DNA of 64,000 nucleotides from Termitomyces sp. T153 (GCA_018296165.2 JACKQL020000014.1:868001-932000), one strand, 5' to 3'. Counted from the stretch's first letter, positions 1-12,439 are shown. Made by a program: numbers and translations. The notes: generated by a model not told the origin, from the sequence alone.

Positions 1-600
1 CAATGCTGAAGGCAAGATCATCCTACCATCTGGTGCTATGATCCCCAACTATTTTGGCAAGCAACTTTATATGGAACATATTGAGAAATGGCACAGGCTT
101 AACTCAGGACAAATCATTACTGGCAGACTCTCTTCCAACTCTAACCCAGACCCAGACCAAGCAGCTATGCAGCAGTTGCTAATTCATAAGGTAATGCAAC
201 AGGATGTTGCCATGGGCTGAGCATTAAGCAAGGAAGAATGGATTGAGGTGTTGGAATGCAGACTCTTTGCACTCAAGCAATCTGGTAAAAAGTTTGATGG
301 TGTATAAATTCCCTGCACAGCATATCAACCAGCAAATGATACCCCCAAGGCAGCACCCTCAACCAGTGACACTTCAGCAACTCCATCACCTTCTAATTCT
401 ACTCCAGCTCCTGCTGCTAAGCCTGCAGACAAAGGCAAAGCACCTAAATGAAATGTTGCTAACAAACAACTGCCTGTCACTAAAGAACCCATTGCTCAGC
501 CTCCCATCCATCTGTTTTCTAGCATCCCTGGTTGCTATGCCCCTCCCACTAATAGGAATTTTGCTGCACCCAACAGGACTAATGACAGCACCTATTGAAC
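1..600 (+). pseudogene. gag: gag (C-terminal part), family D
   Basis: This is the capsid-region polyprotein, cut by the window start. The first reading matches the minus-strand gag at 61733-62128: both contain NAEGK, a MIPN motif, GK and a MEHIEKWH/MECINEWH-type segment. It continues through a Ser/Thr/Pro/Ala-rich linker (about 310-450) into the protease region. In-frame stops occur at about 218, 305 and 449. The zinc-knuckle region expected upstream is outside the window. Confidence 0.65.
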
Positions 601-1780
601 TATGCCACCCATCTACAATATTGAACAGTCTAAGGCAGTCTTTGAGCAGGTTTTAAGTACCAAGGGCACAGTATTGGTTGGCAAGCTTTGCTCAGTATCC
701 CACGACATCAGAAATCAATTTAGGACAGCAGTTATGCCTAAATGACTTGTAGGCACTAGCGCTAATATAGTACAGGACCCCAGCAACATTTTCAAAGATA
801 TTTTGCCAATGTTTGCTATTGAAGAACCCCAGTTTTCACTTGGATCTAATGCAGATACTGCTAATGGACTTACCTCAGATAAGGCACCTCTTGCATATGT
901 CAACCCCATTGAAGCATACATTGATTTGCTATCCCATGGAGAAGAGCCTGTGGTGCTCACTGTTGCTAAGGATTTCCAATCACTTTGTTCTGTCATGATG
1001 CTGATTGATAACAAAGAGGAAGTGGAATGCATCCATGATAGCAGCTCCCAGATTATTTCAATGTCCATGGAAATTGCTAGAAACCTTGGGCTATCCTATG
1101 ACCCCAACATTCTGTTGAATATGTAGAGTGCTAATGGCACCATGGATCAATTGCTAGGACTTGCTCATAATGTACCTTGCACTATTGGCAACATAACAGT
1201 TTATTTCCAAATTCATGTTTTATGGTCTCCCACCTACAACATTCTTCTTGGACACCCTTTGATGTTTTAATTCAAAGTGTGGTCAACACTCTTAGCAATG
1301 TCAAGACCACTATAACAATCACAGACCCCAACACTGGCATGCAGCACACTATTCCAACCTTTCCACATGGTAAATCTAAAAGAAACAACCACCAAAATGT
1401 TTGCTTTGAGACTGAAGCACCCTGCTGCTTTTATTGCCAAAGACATTAACAAAAACCATAACAACATGGCAGTTGTTATCAGCTATGATCATTCAACTGG
1501 TCTAGTGACTTGTATAGCTTCTTGTGATTTGGACAAAGACATTGTACTTACCAATTCTAACACACAGACAAATCCCACTCTAGCATATCTATATGCTACT
1601 GCCAATGACCTTTTTGAATTTTCTCTTCTGCCTTGCTCATATCTTGTTTCCACTGATACATCTAATCCTTTGATCCTTGGACAGACTTTGCTTTTTGATA
1701 CAAACAATACAAACACTACCCCCACCTATGTTAACATTTCTTTCCCCACTCAAATTGTTGCTAATGAACCCCCTAAGTGA
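601..1780 (+). pseudogene. pol: retropepsin-like protease region, family D pol
   Basis: The aspartic protease domain of a gypsy pol. It opens near ATGCCACCC at 601 and reads through segments including FAIEEPQFSLGS and a degraded active-site segment HDSSSQIISM (about 1033-1062), corresponding to the family's D-S/T-G-type motif. A later ILLGHPF (about 1240-1260) matches the ILG flap-side motif of retropepsins. Stops at about 742 and 1123 and frame changes near 1270 show it is dead. The region ends where the RT-proximal linker begins. Confidence 0.65.
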
Positions 1781-2930
1781 AAAGGAGTCCAGGTAAAGAA
1801 GAAATACAAGCCAGTTGCTATGAAAACCAAATCAGTCACCAGTCAGGTCAGTGAAGACTTTCAAATTGAGCAACATATTATTGGAAACCCATTAGCAACA
1901 ATGCCTCCACTCAACCCTAATCCTCCACCATTTGTCCCAACACAGCAATTCACTAGCAAACAACAAGCAAAACTTGTCAAAGACCACAACACAGGCTTTC
2001 TCACCAGCAACAAAATCAATATTCTGGTCAACATGGTTGCCAAGCAAGAGAAGGCTTTTGCTTGGGAGGATTCCAAACAAAGAAGCTTGTGTCCCAACTT
2101 CTTTCCATCAGTACAGATACTGACAATACCTCATGTACCTTGGGTCCAGCACTATAACCCCATACCTCCAGGACTAGAGAAGGAAGTATGCAAGATCATT
2201 TGTGACAAGATTAAGGCTGGCATATATGAGCCCTCAAACTCTGCTTATTGCTCCTGATGGTTTTGTGTTCTCAAGAAGAATGGTAAGCTCAGGATTGTGC
2301 ACAGTCTAGAGCTGCTAAACTGTGTCACCATTCACTATTCTGGAGTACCACCTTTTCTAGATCATGCTGCTGAATCTTTTGCTGGACACATCTGTGGCAC
2401 CACTCTAGACCTCTATATTGGCTATGACAAGCAACTTATTGACCCAGCTTCACATGACTTAACAATGTTTCAGACTCCATTTGGCACCCTTTGCCTAGTA
2501 ACCTTGCCAATGGGCTGGACCAACTCTGTGCCAATATTTCACAATAACATTACTTTTATATTGCAGCCAGAGATTCCCCATAACATGCTCAGCTTTATTG
2601 ATGATGTTGGCACTAAAGGACCCAAGGACTGGAAGATTGTTAATAGTAAACCCACTACACATCCCACTAATCCAAATATTTGCCTAGTGCTATGGGAGTT
2701 CTTTGAACTTCTTAACAGAGTTCTCCAGCAAATGAAGTATTGTGGTTACACCTTCTTGGGTCACAAGCTTGTTCTATGTGCTCTGACCTTCAAAATCCTT
2801 GGCCATGTCTGCACTCCTAGCAGTTGTATCCCTGACAAAGGTTGCTTAGCCCTGATTGAGTGCTGGAGTCCTTGCAAGTCACTATCAGAAGTCTGAGGGC
2901 ACAGTTGGTGTACTTAGGATTTTTGTCAAG
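1781..2930 (+). pseudogene. pol: reverse transcriptase, family D pol
   Basis: RNA-dependent DNA polymerase. The thumb-side start PPGLEKEVCKIICDKI (about 2166-2213) leads into KKNGKLRIVHSLE (about 2275-2313), a D-L-x2-GYD catalytic segment, FQTPFGTLCLVTLPMGWTNS (2469-2528) and the catalytic FIDDVGTKGP (about 2594-2623). The FIDDVG form of the YxDD box is intact. One in-frame stop at about 2256 and the degraded conserved box DLYIGYD show pseudogenisation. The frame is otherwise open from 2297 to 2896. Confidence 0.85.
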
Positions 2931-3470
2931 AATTTTGCTCACTGTGCCAACAAATTAACAAAACTTGTGTTGGTGTTCCTTTCTAGTTTGGCCCCAACCA
3001 GATAAATGCTCAGTGCAACCTCATCAAAGCTTTACAAGACGCTAAGCCCCTAGTTCCTATCAACTATGAATTGCCTGACCCTGTCATCTTAGTGGTTGAC
3101 ACTTTATATATAGTGGTCAGTTATTACCTTTGCCAGTGCACTAGTGACAATTGCAAAGAATGCAGCTATAACCACTTTGGATTGATTATGCTTAACAACA
3201 GAGAAGCCAGATTTAGTCAGCCCAAGTTGCAACTCTATGGCCTTTATCAAGCACTGCAAGCTTTGCAAATGTACCTCATTGGCATTAGGAACCTCATTAT
3301 CAAAGTTGACACTTGATACATTAAGGGTATGCTTCAGAACCCTGACATCCAGCCTTCTGCCAGCATGAATTGCTGGATTATGGCAATATTAATGTTTCAC
3401 TTTGAGCTTGTTTATGTCAAAGGAACCTTCCATGGCCCCAATGGTCTTTTGTAACATCCACCTCAGCCTA
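2931..3470 (+). pseudogene. pol: RNase H, family D pol
   Basis: The RNase H domain follows RT. Readable segments are PVILVVDTLYIVVSYYLCQ (about 3080-3136), an FSQPKLQLYGLYQAL segment and LIIKVDT (about 3295-3316). After a stop at about 3314 comes a second part reading YIKGML..PD, MFHFELVYVKG and HGPNGLL, which resembles the end of fungal gypsy RNase H just before integrase. The domain order fixes the identity; the residues that coordinate metal are partly altered. Confidence 0.65.
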
Positions 3471-5116
3471 GCAACCCCCCTCCTGATAATAGCAACAACT
3501 CTGTTTACAATGACTGGATCAATCACTTGCATGGATTCATCCACCAAGTTCAGCTACTGCTACCACTCCTTTGCTAAGTCTCCACAACTTTCCATTGCCT
3601 ACCCCCTCTGGTTGAGTTCCAGCCTCTACGACCCAGTGACTTTTGTTAGCAATGATAGTAATACCCCACAACTTGCAAGCAGTGAGGACATTCAACTTCT
3701 TTGTGACAATGGCACCACCACCTATAGCAACATACCCTGCAGTGCTAAAGCTATTGCCAGTGATGCTTGCATACTTCTAGTCGAGAAGTGGCTTCATGAC
3801 CTTGTCAAACCCAAAGGCCTTAGCAATAATGAGTACACCACCTTTGTTTGCTATGCCTCAATGTTCTTTGTCATAGGAGGCAAGCTTTGGAGACAAAGCT
3901 GAGATGGCACTCACAAGCTATTTGTTCCCACCACCAGTTGCCTATGAGTTTTAAAAGCCATGCATGATAATTTGGGACATAGAGGCCTTTTTCCTACCTG
4001 CTCAGCCCTTCTAGAATGGTTCTGGTGGCCTCAGGTTAGTGCTGATATAGTGTGGTATACTAGGACTTTCCACCTCTGCCAAGTGCACCAGACAACCAAA
4101 GTTCTCATCCCACTAACTGTTGCTATGCCAGTGCCCTTGTTTAGCATGATATATGTTGACACCATGTTCATGCCACCCTCCAATAAGCTCAAATATATCA
4201 TTCAAGGATGTTGTTTGCTAACTCATTACCCCAAGTTCTGTATGCTCGCCAGAGAAAACACTGAAGTGATTGCCAAGTGGTTATATGAGGACATCATCTG
4301 TTGCTGGGGAGCCCTTAGTGAAATCATTACCAACAATGGCCCACCTATACCTACTTAGCAAAGAAGTACAACTTGCACCACATTTGGATCTTGGGATACA
4401 ACAAGCACACTAATGGGATAGTTGAACAACCTCATTTTGATGTTTGCCAAGCCCTCTTCAAAGCAGTCGATGGTGATCAGTCTAGGTGGATTACAGCTAC
4501 TTACTCTGTCTTTTGGTCAGAATGCATTACAGTTTGCAAGCAAATGGTTTGCTCCTCTTACTATGCAATGACTGGTACCCACCCTCTGTTACCAGCCAAC
4601 ATAGTGGAAGCAACATATTTGCAACCACTGCCAAACTTGCTCTTGTTGACAACTGATCTTATAGCCCACTGAGCAATTGATCTTTAATGTTGCCAAGAGG
4701 ACCTCAACCACCTTCACAGTAACATCCTCAGTGCTTGTTGCCTAGCCACCATTTGCTTCAAAGCAGAATATGCTGCTACAATCTGCAACTACAATTTCCA
4801 AGCTGGCAACCTTGTACTGATGAGGAACACTAGAATAGAAGTGATGCACAACAAGAAAATGAAGCCTCACTACTTAGGCCCATTGGTGGTAATTTCTTGT
4901 AACTGAGGAGGCACTTACATCCTTTGTGAACTAGATGGTTCAGTACTGCATCACTCCATAGCTGCTTTTTGCTTGGTTTCTTATTTTGCTAGAAAACACA
5001 TACTAGTGCCTAGCAACATTTTTGACATTGACACCTCACAACTCAGAGAACTCAAATGAACCAACCTAATAGATGATGACAATACTAGCAATGTCACCAG
5101 CAAAGAAGAAAATTAA
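3471..5116 (+). pseudogene. pol: integrase, family D pol
   Basis: DNA-integrating enzyme. A zinc-binding-type segment begins HDNLGHRG (about 3963) and reaches WWPQVSADIVWY..CQVHQT; the first Cys of the usual C-x2-C is lost. The catalytic core shows YVDTMFMP (first Asp, about 4156) and IITNNGPP (about 4324), where the usual ITDNG has Asp changed to Asn, so the triad is broken. NGIVEQPHFDV (about 4405) carries the third acidic position. Stops at about 3901 and 4358 and several later break the frame. It ends at the TAA at 5114-5116. Confidence 0.75.
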
Positions 5117-5432
5117 ATACATATCTGTCACCAAGTCCTAGCAATCTTTATGGACTCCACATTGTTTTTCACTATACTCTTTGTTAGTATTCAGAAAAAC
5201 TGTCAAAATACCTTACAAAAATATTAAGTTCTTTTGTTTTCACTACTCTTTTCATTTGTTACCATCATTTTGAAAAACCCTTCACAGACATTCTACTTTA
5301 TTGTTCTCTTGCTTTTGATGCCACACTTTGCTATTTGTTGCTAGTGCTTAGCACACCTTGTCTGTGCTACAAAAGTCTAAAAATTTATATACAGAAGGCA
5401 ATAGTTGCTAAGGGTCAAGGTCAGCATTGTTA
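5117..5432. other. Region between pol and the antisense gene
   Basis: An AT-rich stretch of about 316 bases separates the end of family D pol on the plus strand from the end of the antisense pseudogene on the minus strand. The two units converge here. I see no open frame, repeat or clear terminator in it. Confidence 0.5.
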
Positions 5433-7477
5433 TCAGGCAGCTCCACCAAGTTCCCCCTCCTCCCAATTCTCCTCTCCAACATTGTTCTCCTCTTGCCGGG
5501 CCAAGAAGGCCTGACAATCATGCTGGTACTTCACCAGAGTTGCCAGAGTCTGCTTGGCAACAGTGAATTGTGCCCTCACTGCTGCCAGCTCCTTCCTTGC
5601 TGCCTCCAGCTCCTTCCTTGCTGCCTCCAGCTCCTTCCTTGCTGCCTCCAGCTCTCTCTGGAACCTCCTTTCCACTCCTGCCGCCTTTTTGTCAAAGTCT
5701 GACAATGAGGCCACTGGGTTAGCAGTATTGGCCAAGCCAGATCCTCACTCAGCCACTCCAGCTTGTTGTCACCAACCTGTTGCAAAAGTGTGTTGCTCCA
5801 GGTCCCCTAGCAAAGTCATTAGCAAATGAACAGTAGTGAACTAAAGTACTTACTTGTTGTCAAACTTTGGCCTCCTCTTCACCTTCATCCTCTTTATTGT
5901 TCTCAAACTCCTCCTTGCTCTTGACCTCCATGTTGCTTGCCACTTGCTCCACCTCAGCAACTGTTGCTAAGGGAGTCAGCTCCCCCATCTCCACATCTTC
6001 CCCATTGCCCTCTTTACTAGCAACCATTCTTGGTTGCTTAGTGCTAGCAACTGACACTGGACTTGCTGGGAATTTTTGTGCCAAAGGCACATTGTTGTTG
6101 TCACTATTGTTGTTGCTGCTGTTGTTGCCATCCTTATCATCCTCTTCCTTGTTGCTCTCCACCACTTCCTTGCTCTTAACCTTAGTGACTCCACTACCTC
6201 CAACCATTGCCCCTTCCTGCAAAGTTGGTAGGTTCAAGCTTGAGTGCTTGACCTCAATGGGCTCTCTCTTCCTCACCAACTCCCTATGCCCCTCCACAAA
6301 AGCCCTTGCATTCCATACCAACACAGCCCTTGCTGCTATCCTCCTAGCAAACTTGCTGCCTGTACTCCTTAACAATCTTCCACTGTGCAAACAGCATTTT
6401 CTAATACTGTCACAGCGGTAACAAGGCTGGGCCCCTGTCAAGTACCAGCAGCCTTCTAGGTCATTATTAGCTCAACAGTTGTCACACTAAGAAGTTATTA
6501 GTGACCATAGAAGCAACAACTGCTAAGCACTTACTAGTCCTTGTATGCACCTGAATTCCTGCTGCTTCTCAAGTGGCACTGTCACCTTCCCTTTAGCCTT
6601 CTTCAATACTATACTGGCCTCCAGCCCAGTATCCACCACTGTTGAGGCCTTTTGCCAACAAAGTAGTGTTGCCAAGTGCTTGTCAGAAAATGTTTCTTCA
6701 ATCTGTTCCTGCAAGAAAATTAGTGACTGTTGCCAAGAGCTAGCAAAAATATGAGGACTTACTTCAATATCTTCTTCATCTTCTTCTCAAGCCTTACCCT
6801 TACCCTTTTCCTTCTCTTTGCTCCTTGGAGTTGTTGCCACTCTTGGCAACATTGCCATCCCCTTAGCAATGCCACCAGTCACAGCCTTGGGAGTCAAGGG
6901 GCCTGCCTCTGTAATGTCCCCACAATTTGCCCTCTCCTTGCCCCCACAGCCCTCACTCCACTCCTTGCTCCTCTCCACCACTAACACACCTAGTGGGTGC
7001 TGGAAGAAGAATTTATCATCCAGTGATAAGTCTTCAAAAAGCTAACATTACCTTAGTAGTGTTGCTAGCACTAGTGACTGCCAGGGCACTTACTATCATT
7101 CCTGCCATCAGATCATCCATCAAAAACTCTAACAAGGGATTGACCAGAGCCTAGCAAATGTGTTATAATTGTTGCTAAAAAGAGAAAGAAAATGGGGAAC
7201 TTACAAAGTGTACATCAAAAGGTTGAACCCACTCTTCCTCCTTGTACTGCTCATAGAGCTGGCAACACTCCTTCTCAATAGTTGCCAACTCCAGCCACTC
7301 AACCCCACTCCCCAAGGTCTTGAACTATTGCAGCCAAGTTTGAAATATGGTGATGACTGCCAAGCAAGGATCCTTTGCCAACAACAAATGCACCACAGCA
7401 AGCAGATGGTCAACCCTATTGAGGAAGGTGTGGGCCATCATAATCTTCTCCAGTTGAGAGGCAAGTTCAGAAGACAT
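5433..7477 (-). pseudogene. Antisense intron-containing gene, Cys-rich and coiled-coil protein
   Basis: A multi-exon pseudogene antisense to the retroelement. Exons inferred from donors, branch sites and frame: 7477-7205 (ATG at 7477), 7150-7094, 7041-6763, 6708-6535, 6455-5854, 5806-5433. Introns are 47-79 nt with GTAAGT donors and TAG/CAG acceptors. The first four exons join in frame; joins 4 and 5 are off phase, so either an indel or another splice site is involved. The product would start MSSELASQLEK, contain a Cys cluster CYRCDSIRKCC, an acidic low-complexity Asn/Ser tract, and end in a heptad coiled coil (LEAARKE repeats). Four stops (one TAG, three TGA) fit CAG and CGA decay. Function unknown; I recognise no named family. 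Confidence 0.6.
5589..5651 (-). repeat. Three 21-bp tandem units encoding coiled-coil heptads
   Basis: Three perfect copies of a 21-bp unit (plus-strand reading CTCCTTCCTTGCTGCCTCCAG with one base more) at 5589-5609, 5610-5630 and 5631-5651. On the minus strand each unit adds the heptad LEAARKE to the last exon of the antisense pseudogene. Perfect identity between units suggests recent expansion or conversion. Confidence 0.9.
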
Positions 7478-8751
7478 AGCAATAAGATTGAAATGAAGGT
7501 TAAGATAAGATAAACAAAGAGGGTGTTGACAAAGTTCAAGTGAAATTGCCAGCTGCTTTTATTTGCATTTATCTAGGTGCACAGACCAAGCAAGCAATCA
7601 CAAGACCTTGGGTTGATTGAGGACAGTCAAGATTTCAGCATAGGGGAGGATAATAAGACCCATTTGTTGCTGAGCACCATCTTTGGCATTTTGGACTTGA
7701 AGCCAGCTGACTATTTTGATGTGATACAAGGCACAATACTCAGCATGTGAGGCCTAGCCCCAAGGTCTGGAACAACATAGCCTATGCACAGGACTTCAGT
7801 GACCACAAGACTTACTAATTATGAGGAACATCATGTGGAGTCTGGACTTTGGGTCTAGAACAGCAAGGCCAAGACCTTTCTTAGCAATGATTGTTAGTGA
7901 CTCCTTAGCAACAGCGTGGCTTTCTTCCCCCATATATGGACATATTGCCATCTATATAATTTCTTACTTATCATTTTTCTTGTTGAGCTTACAAACATAC
8001 TTGAATGGCATCTACACTTCAGGTATTGACATTGGACTTGCTCTTTTTGGGACTTATTTGCAATTATATGCCACATAGACTTTGCTTATATTTTTCACTT
8101 AGTTACAGATTGATGCCTTGTATGAACCATAACATGTTGGCAGACACTGTCACTAGTGGCAATTATTTGCTTACTTTTCTATACTATACTTTTGAATAGT
8201 ATAAATACTGCCTGTACATAGGCACTACACCATTGAATCCAACCCCCTCAAATCAAACCCTTTAATCTCTTAGCTTACCAGCTTGAGATTTCATTTTGCC
8301 TCTATTGCTTACTCTATTCCTCACTCTCCCTTAACAATGACTTAGCAACAAGTCTTGCCAACCTTGACTTCAACTTAGTGTGGTACTGACTGTGAGTGCC
8401 CTTAGCAATTATCTTGATTTAGCAATGCTAGCAACTGTGGTTAGTGATTAGTTTGCATTTGTCCTCTGTTCAGTATCTTTATTTGTCATATCCCCTCCCA
8501 TTCTATCCAACTATTCAACTCCTATTTCACCACTAAAGTTTGCTTTGCCTTAGCAATATATTTGTCTTCATTAGTTCTATTCCATCAGCGACTTCTTGTT
8601 ACTGGCTAGCAATTTAGGCTAGCAATATTGATGTTTTCTCCTTCACACTTAATCACTCTACTCACTCTCATTCTCTGGAATGGTTACTGACTTGCCCTCA
8701 ACTATTAACTGCCAGCTACCCTATCTAGTGATTAGTGTTAGGTTCTCTTTC
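7478..8751 (+). repeat. Probable 3' LTR region of family D
   Basis: No protein-like frame. The stretch is rich in the words TTAGCAA, CTAGCAA and AGTGACT, and holds a clear TATA box at 8200-8207. A candidate LTR start is TGTTAGTGAC near 7890. The right end abuts minus-strand integrase of family E near 8752. Without a second copy neither end can be fixed. Confidence 0.4.
8200..8207 (+). promoter_or_regulatory. TATA box, probable LTR promoter of family D
   Basis: TATAAATA sits in an AT-rich context followed by a C-rich tract starting about 35 nt downstream, which would be the start of R/U5 if this is the LTR promoter. Confidence 0.5.
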
Positions 8752-9741
8752 TAGGTTTCCTGCACAGCACTAGGTGGCATAGGAGCACATCAATGTTTCA
8801 ATTGGCACATTCAGTCTGACCATCTGTCTGTGGGTGAAACAATATAGACATTAGGAGCTTTGTTCCTAACAATTTATACAGTTTATGCCACTATTTTGAT
8901 GTGAACTTTGAGTCTTGATCACTGACAATTGAGCTTGGGAGGCCATGCAGCCTCACCACCTCATGCATGTAAATCCAGGACAGCTGCAAAGCTGTCATAG
9001 TAGTGTGCACTGGAATAAGATGCACCATGCTTGTCATGCAACATATAATTACCTATAAGTAGTTATACTCCTTCAATTCAGGGAATGGACCAATAAAGTA
9101 AAGTCCATCCCTATTGAGTCCCAGGGCTTAACTGGCACTGGGAGGGAATGTAATTTCCTCAAAGGGAGCTGATTGCTCCCTTTTGCCTATTGGCATAGCT
9201 GACAAGTGGTACAGAATGCTTGCACATCTGCAACTACTGTTGGCCACCAATACTAATGACAAAGGTACTCCATTGTTCTCTGGGTGCCAAAATGCTCCAT
9301 TACATTGTGTGCTTGCTTGAGCACACTAGTTACCAACACACAATCATGAGGTATACAAAGTACCTCATGGCCCAACAGGTTGGTTGTCCAGATTAGCTTG
9401 TCCTGGATACAAAAGGACTTATAGTCCTTTGCCCAAGTCATGATTTCTGCAAAGAGCTTGTCTTTGCTATATCAAGACTGAACTTGATGGAGGAACTCCC
9501 TGTTGGTTCTATCTTGGGGTTGGGGAGACTGGGCCTTCCCTAGGATGGCTTCTCTCAGAGACATCTCAATCTCATTCTTCAGAACCTCAGATTCATGCTG
9601 AGCATGGGCTGAGTCTCTCTTGCCATTATTACTGGCAGCCAGTATGTGTGCTTCCTCATCACAAATTCTGTGACAATTGCGCACTTGTCTGCATCCACAG
9701 CTAGGTCCATTGTGGAGAGCACATATTGGATCCAGTTGCAC
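8752..9741 (-). pseudogene. pol: integrase, family E
   Basis: The minus-strand reading includes a zinc-binding-type segment (AHNVMEHFGTQRTMEYL, then YWWPTVVADV and TCQLCQ), the catalytic-core start DSIGMDFIGPFPE (about 9110), IVSDQDSKFTS (about 8920) and a degraded HPQTDGQTE segment near 8830-8845. Frame breaks occur at about 9471, 9250 and 9050. It is cut by the junction at about 8752, so its C-terminal domain is missing. Confidence 0.75.
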
Positions 9742-11140
9742 TTACATTTCCTTTACATGCATAGGGGGTAGATCATCCCCCTCTGGGTCAATATGAACAT
9801 CTGCACGTATATAGTCATAGACATGATGCATGTCCCATGGAGAGTCACTCTCAAAGTAGCAGGATAAACAGTCTGCTATCTTGTTGAGCTCTCCTTTTAT
9901 ATATGTGATGTTGAAATTGAATTTTGACATATAATCTGTCCACTATTGCTGGTGCAGTGATAAGTTTTGTTGAGTTTTGAAGAACTCAATTGCTTTATGA
10001 TCTGTTATCACATGGATCTTATATTCAAGAAGCTTATTCTCCCATTTGAGGAGGGCTTCTAAGATGGCCAGCATTTCCAGTTCATGCATGGCATAATTTT
10101 GTTGTGCATTAGTGAACTTTTTGAACATGAACCCTGCTGGCCAACATTTTAGCCACCTTGGTCCTTGTCTATACATTGCTCTGATGACTGTCTTGGAGGC
10201 ATTGCAGATCAGCCAGATAGAATCCTTGTGTTGAGGATTAATTGGGCATATGACTAGAGTTTTGGCACAGATCCTCTTGATCATGTTGAAACACCATATG
10301 CAGATACATCAGGCAGAAAATTCCCAATGTAATTCACCAACCCAATAAACCATTGGATGTTATTGTAGGTTCTAGGAGTGCACCACTCCTGAATCCTATT
10401 CAACTTCTCTATGTCAGGGTATATACCCTGCAAGTTGATTACATGGCCAAGGTACTCTATGCACTTGGCATATAGCTTGCACTTCTTCCATTTGAGGTAG
10501 AGCTTGTTTTTCTGTAGTCTTTCAAAGACTACTCAAAGGTGCTGTTTGTATTCCTCAATGGAGCCTGAGAAGACAAATATATTGTCTAAATAAACATGCA
10601 TCCACTTGCCAATGACTTCTCTAAAGATGGACATCATTAGGCATTGGAATGTGGCTGGTGCATTACAGTCACCAATCTGCATGATATTACTGCAATATGT
10701 TCCAGTAATGTCATAAACACAGTCTTAGGTACATCTGATGTACATATCCTCACTTGTTCATATGCATCAGTGAGGTCAATCTTTAACCTTACTGGTGCAC
10801 AAGCCACATCCTCCCTAATGACCTCTTGGTCTAGTAAGGGTGTTACATCCCTAATGGTATTGTCATTGCACTAACAAGCATCTAATGCTGTCCACAGGGA
10901 TCCATCCTTTTTGGGGATGCATAAAAGTAGTGCAGCCTGGTCAGCTGCACATGGCTCTCACCACTTAGCCTGTACATAGCAGTTGATTTTATCCTGCAAT
11001 TGCTGCTAAAGTGACTTAGGACACCTGAGCATGAAGTATGAGTACCATTTGGACTCATCAATGAGATTTATCTCATGATTTACTTTGCACCAAGGAGGAA
11101 GTTCCTCCTTTGTTCCATTGACAATATCTTGGAACTCATT
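9742..11140 (-). pseudogene. pol: reverse transcriptase and RNase H, family E
   Basis: RNase H is clear: MIKRICAKTLVICPINPQ, IWLICNASKT, YAMHELEMLAILEAL and HVITDHKAIEFF at 10284-9945, then FNFNITYIKGELNKIADCLS after one stop. RT lies upstream (about 11140-10290) but is broken; readable parts are IPKKDGSLW, RLKIDLTDAYEQVRI and PKTVF in changing frames. No intact YxDD box is visible because the frame changes in that stretch. Confidence 0.7.
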
Positions 11141-12439
11141 GTACTACTGCTGACAAAGGCACAGTATATCACCTTCTGACAGCTTGGGAGGTTGTAACTT
11201 TTCCCCAACTGTCTTTGGTGGAGAGCTATGCTCTCCCTTGTTTGCCTTTCCAGGTGGTATAGGCTTTGCATACTTATCATGCAATGCCATCAAATAAATT
11301 TCTGATTTGTCTGGTATGATTAGCCAAGCAGGACCACAAACTATCCTGACTCTTGCTTCTTTCCATGAGTATTTGAAGTCACTAGGCTTAGATATCTTGT
11401 CCTCCATAGCCAATCTATACAGTTTGTCTTGAGGGGTTGATTGCTGTATGCCTTCCTGATGTGTCAGGTCAGCTATGACCTGATTCCACTCTTGTGGCAT
11501 GCATAGGCTGTACATCCATTCCAGGATAGGCTTTGGGATTGGTCTGTCCCAAATCTTCCTTTCCCTTGCCTTCAAAGGTTCACTTCAAACCTTCTGGCAT
11601 ACTTTTCCCCTCTCTTGAAGAGTACTCCTTTGATACACTTCTTCAGATACTATTAGAGATGGGTGACCATCAAGTAAACTCTCAGTTACCCAAAGTTTAT
11701 CTTCATTCACTACTTCCTCAAGAGTAGGCTGCTTGAGTTCACCAAAGAGTTAATGCTGCTTATTATGCTGCTTCTCCACTGTGCGGAAGCATTGTGCACA
11801 GCCATTGGCATCTTTCAGCTTCAATTTGTGAGCTGGAGTCACCTTTCTATCAATGACCACCTGGTTATTTGCAAAATCCAGAGGAACCTTATGGGTTCTC
11901 ATAAATGGTGTCCTTACAATCATATCGTAGCAATTGAAATTTGCAACATTCACATAGACATCATAAATATTGCCTGGGACCTTCATAGTAGTTCTGGCAC
12001 CATAGTTTACTACAGAACAACTTCCAATTGTTTCTAGCTATAGGGTAATGGGGGTGGCCAGTGGTGCTACCCATATTCTGGCCACATGTGCAAACAAGGG
12101 AGTAATTCTGGAAGTAGTAATCCCAGAATCCCACAATGTCCATGCTTTGTAGCCATCCATCTCCACCCAAGTAACAAGACATTCTTTGTCTTGTGCCAGC
12201 AGCACTGGACATTCCATAGCATCCTTAGATACCATGAGCCATACTTTTCTCATGCAAACCTCATTACTAGGTTCCTTCTCCTGTTGTCTGTCAAAGAGCA
12301 CCTCTGTGAGGGCAAATAGTCCCTCACTATTACTACCACAAGTATAGTGCTCATTGTCAAATATTTCTAAGTCAACATACTCCTTACCATGCTCCTGAGT
12401 CCCATTAAACTCAAACACATCACCAGCATTAGCCTCAGC
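11141..12439 (-). pseudogene. pol: protease and linker region, family E
   Basis: The reading from 12439 contains acidic stretches and then AWTLWDSGITTSRITP (about 12140-12090), where DSG is the retropepsin active-site triplet. VPGNIYDVYVNVANFNCYD and DMIVRTPFM follow (11986-11900). The next open piece, 11575-11144, reads RPIPKPILEWMYSL and joins to the RT. Single stops separate the pieces. The retained DSG makes the assignment fairly safe although the protein is dead. Confidence 0.7.

Larger units (their letters stand above)
1..8751 (+). mobile_element. Ty3/gypsy element, family D (left end outside window)
   Basis: Plus-strand order gag, protease, RT, RNase H, integrase is that of Ty3/gypsy elements. 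The window opens inside gag. The frame is interrupted by many stops, so the copy is dead. Downstream of pol (stop at 5114-5116) lies an antisense intron-containing pseudogene (7477-5433), then about 1.2 kb with a TATA box that probably holds the 3' LTR. The right limit is set where minus-strand integrase of another element begins; no second LTR copy is available, so this limit is inferred. A gag fragment of the same family lies in opposite orientation at 61341-62560. Confidence 0.7.

Noticed and set aside
5867..6421. A 184-codon plus-strand frame rich in Ser and Leu
   Set aside because: It is the exact antisense of the acidic exon of the minus-strand pseudogene, which has splice sites and protein-like content.
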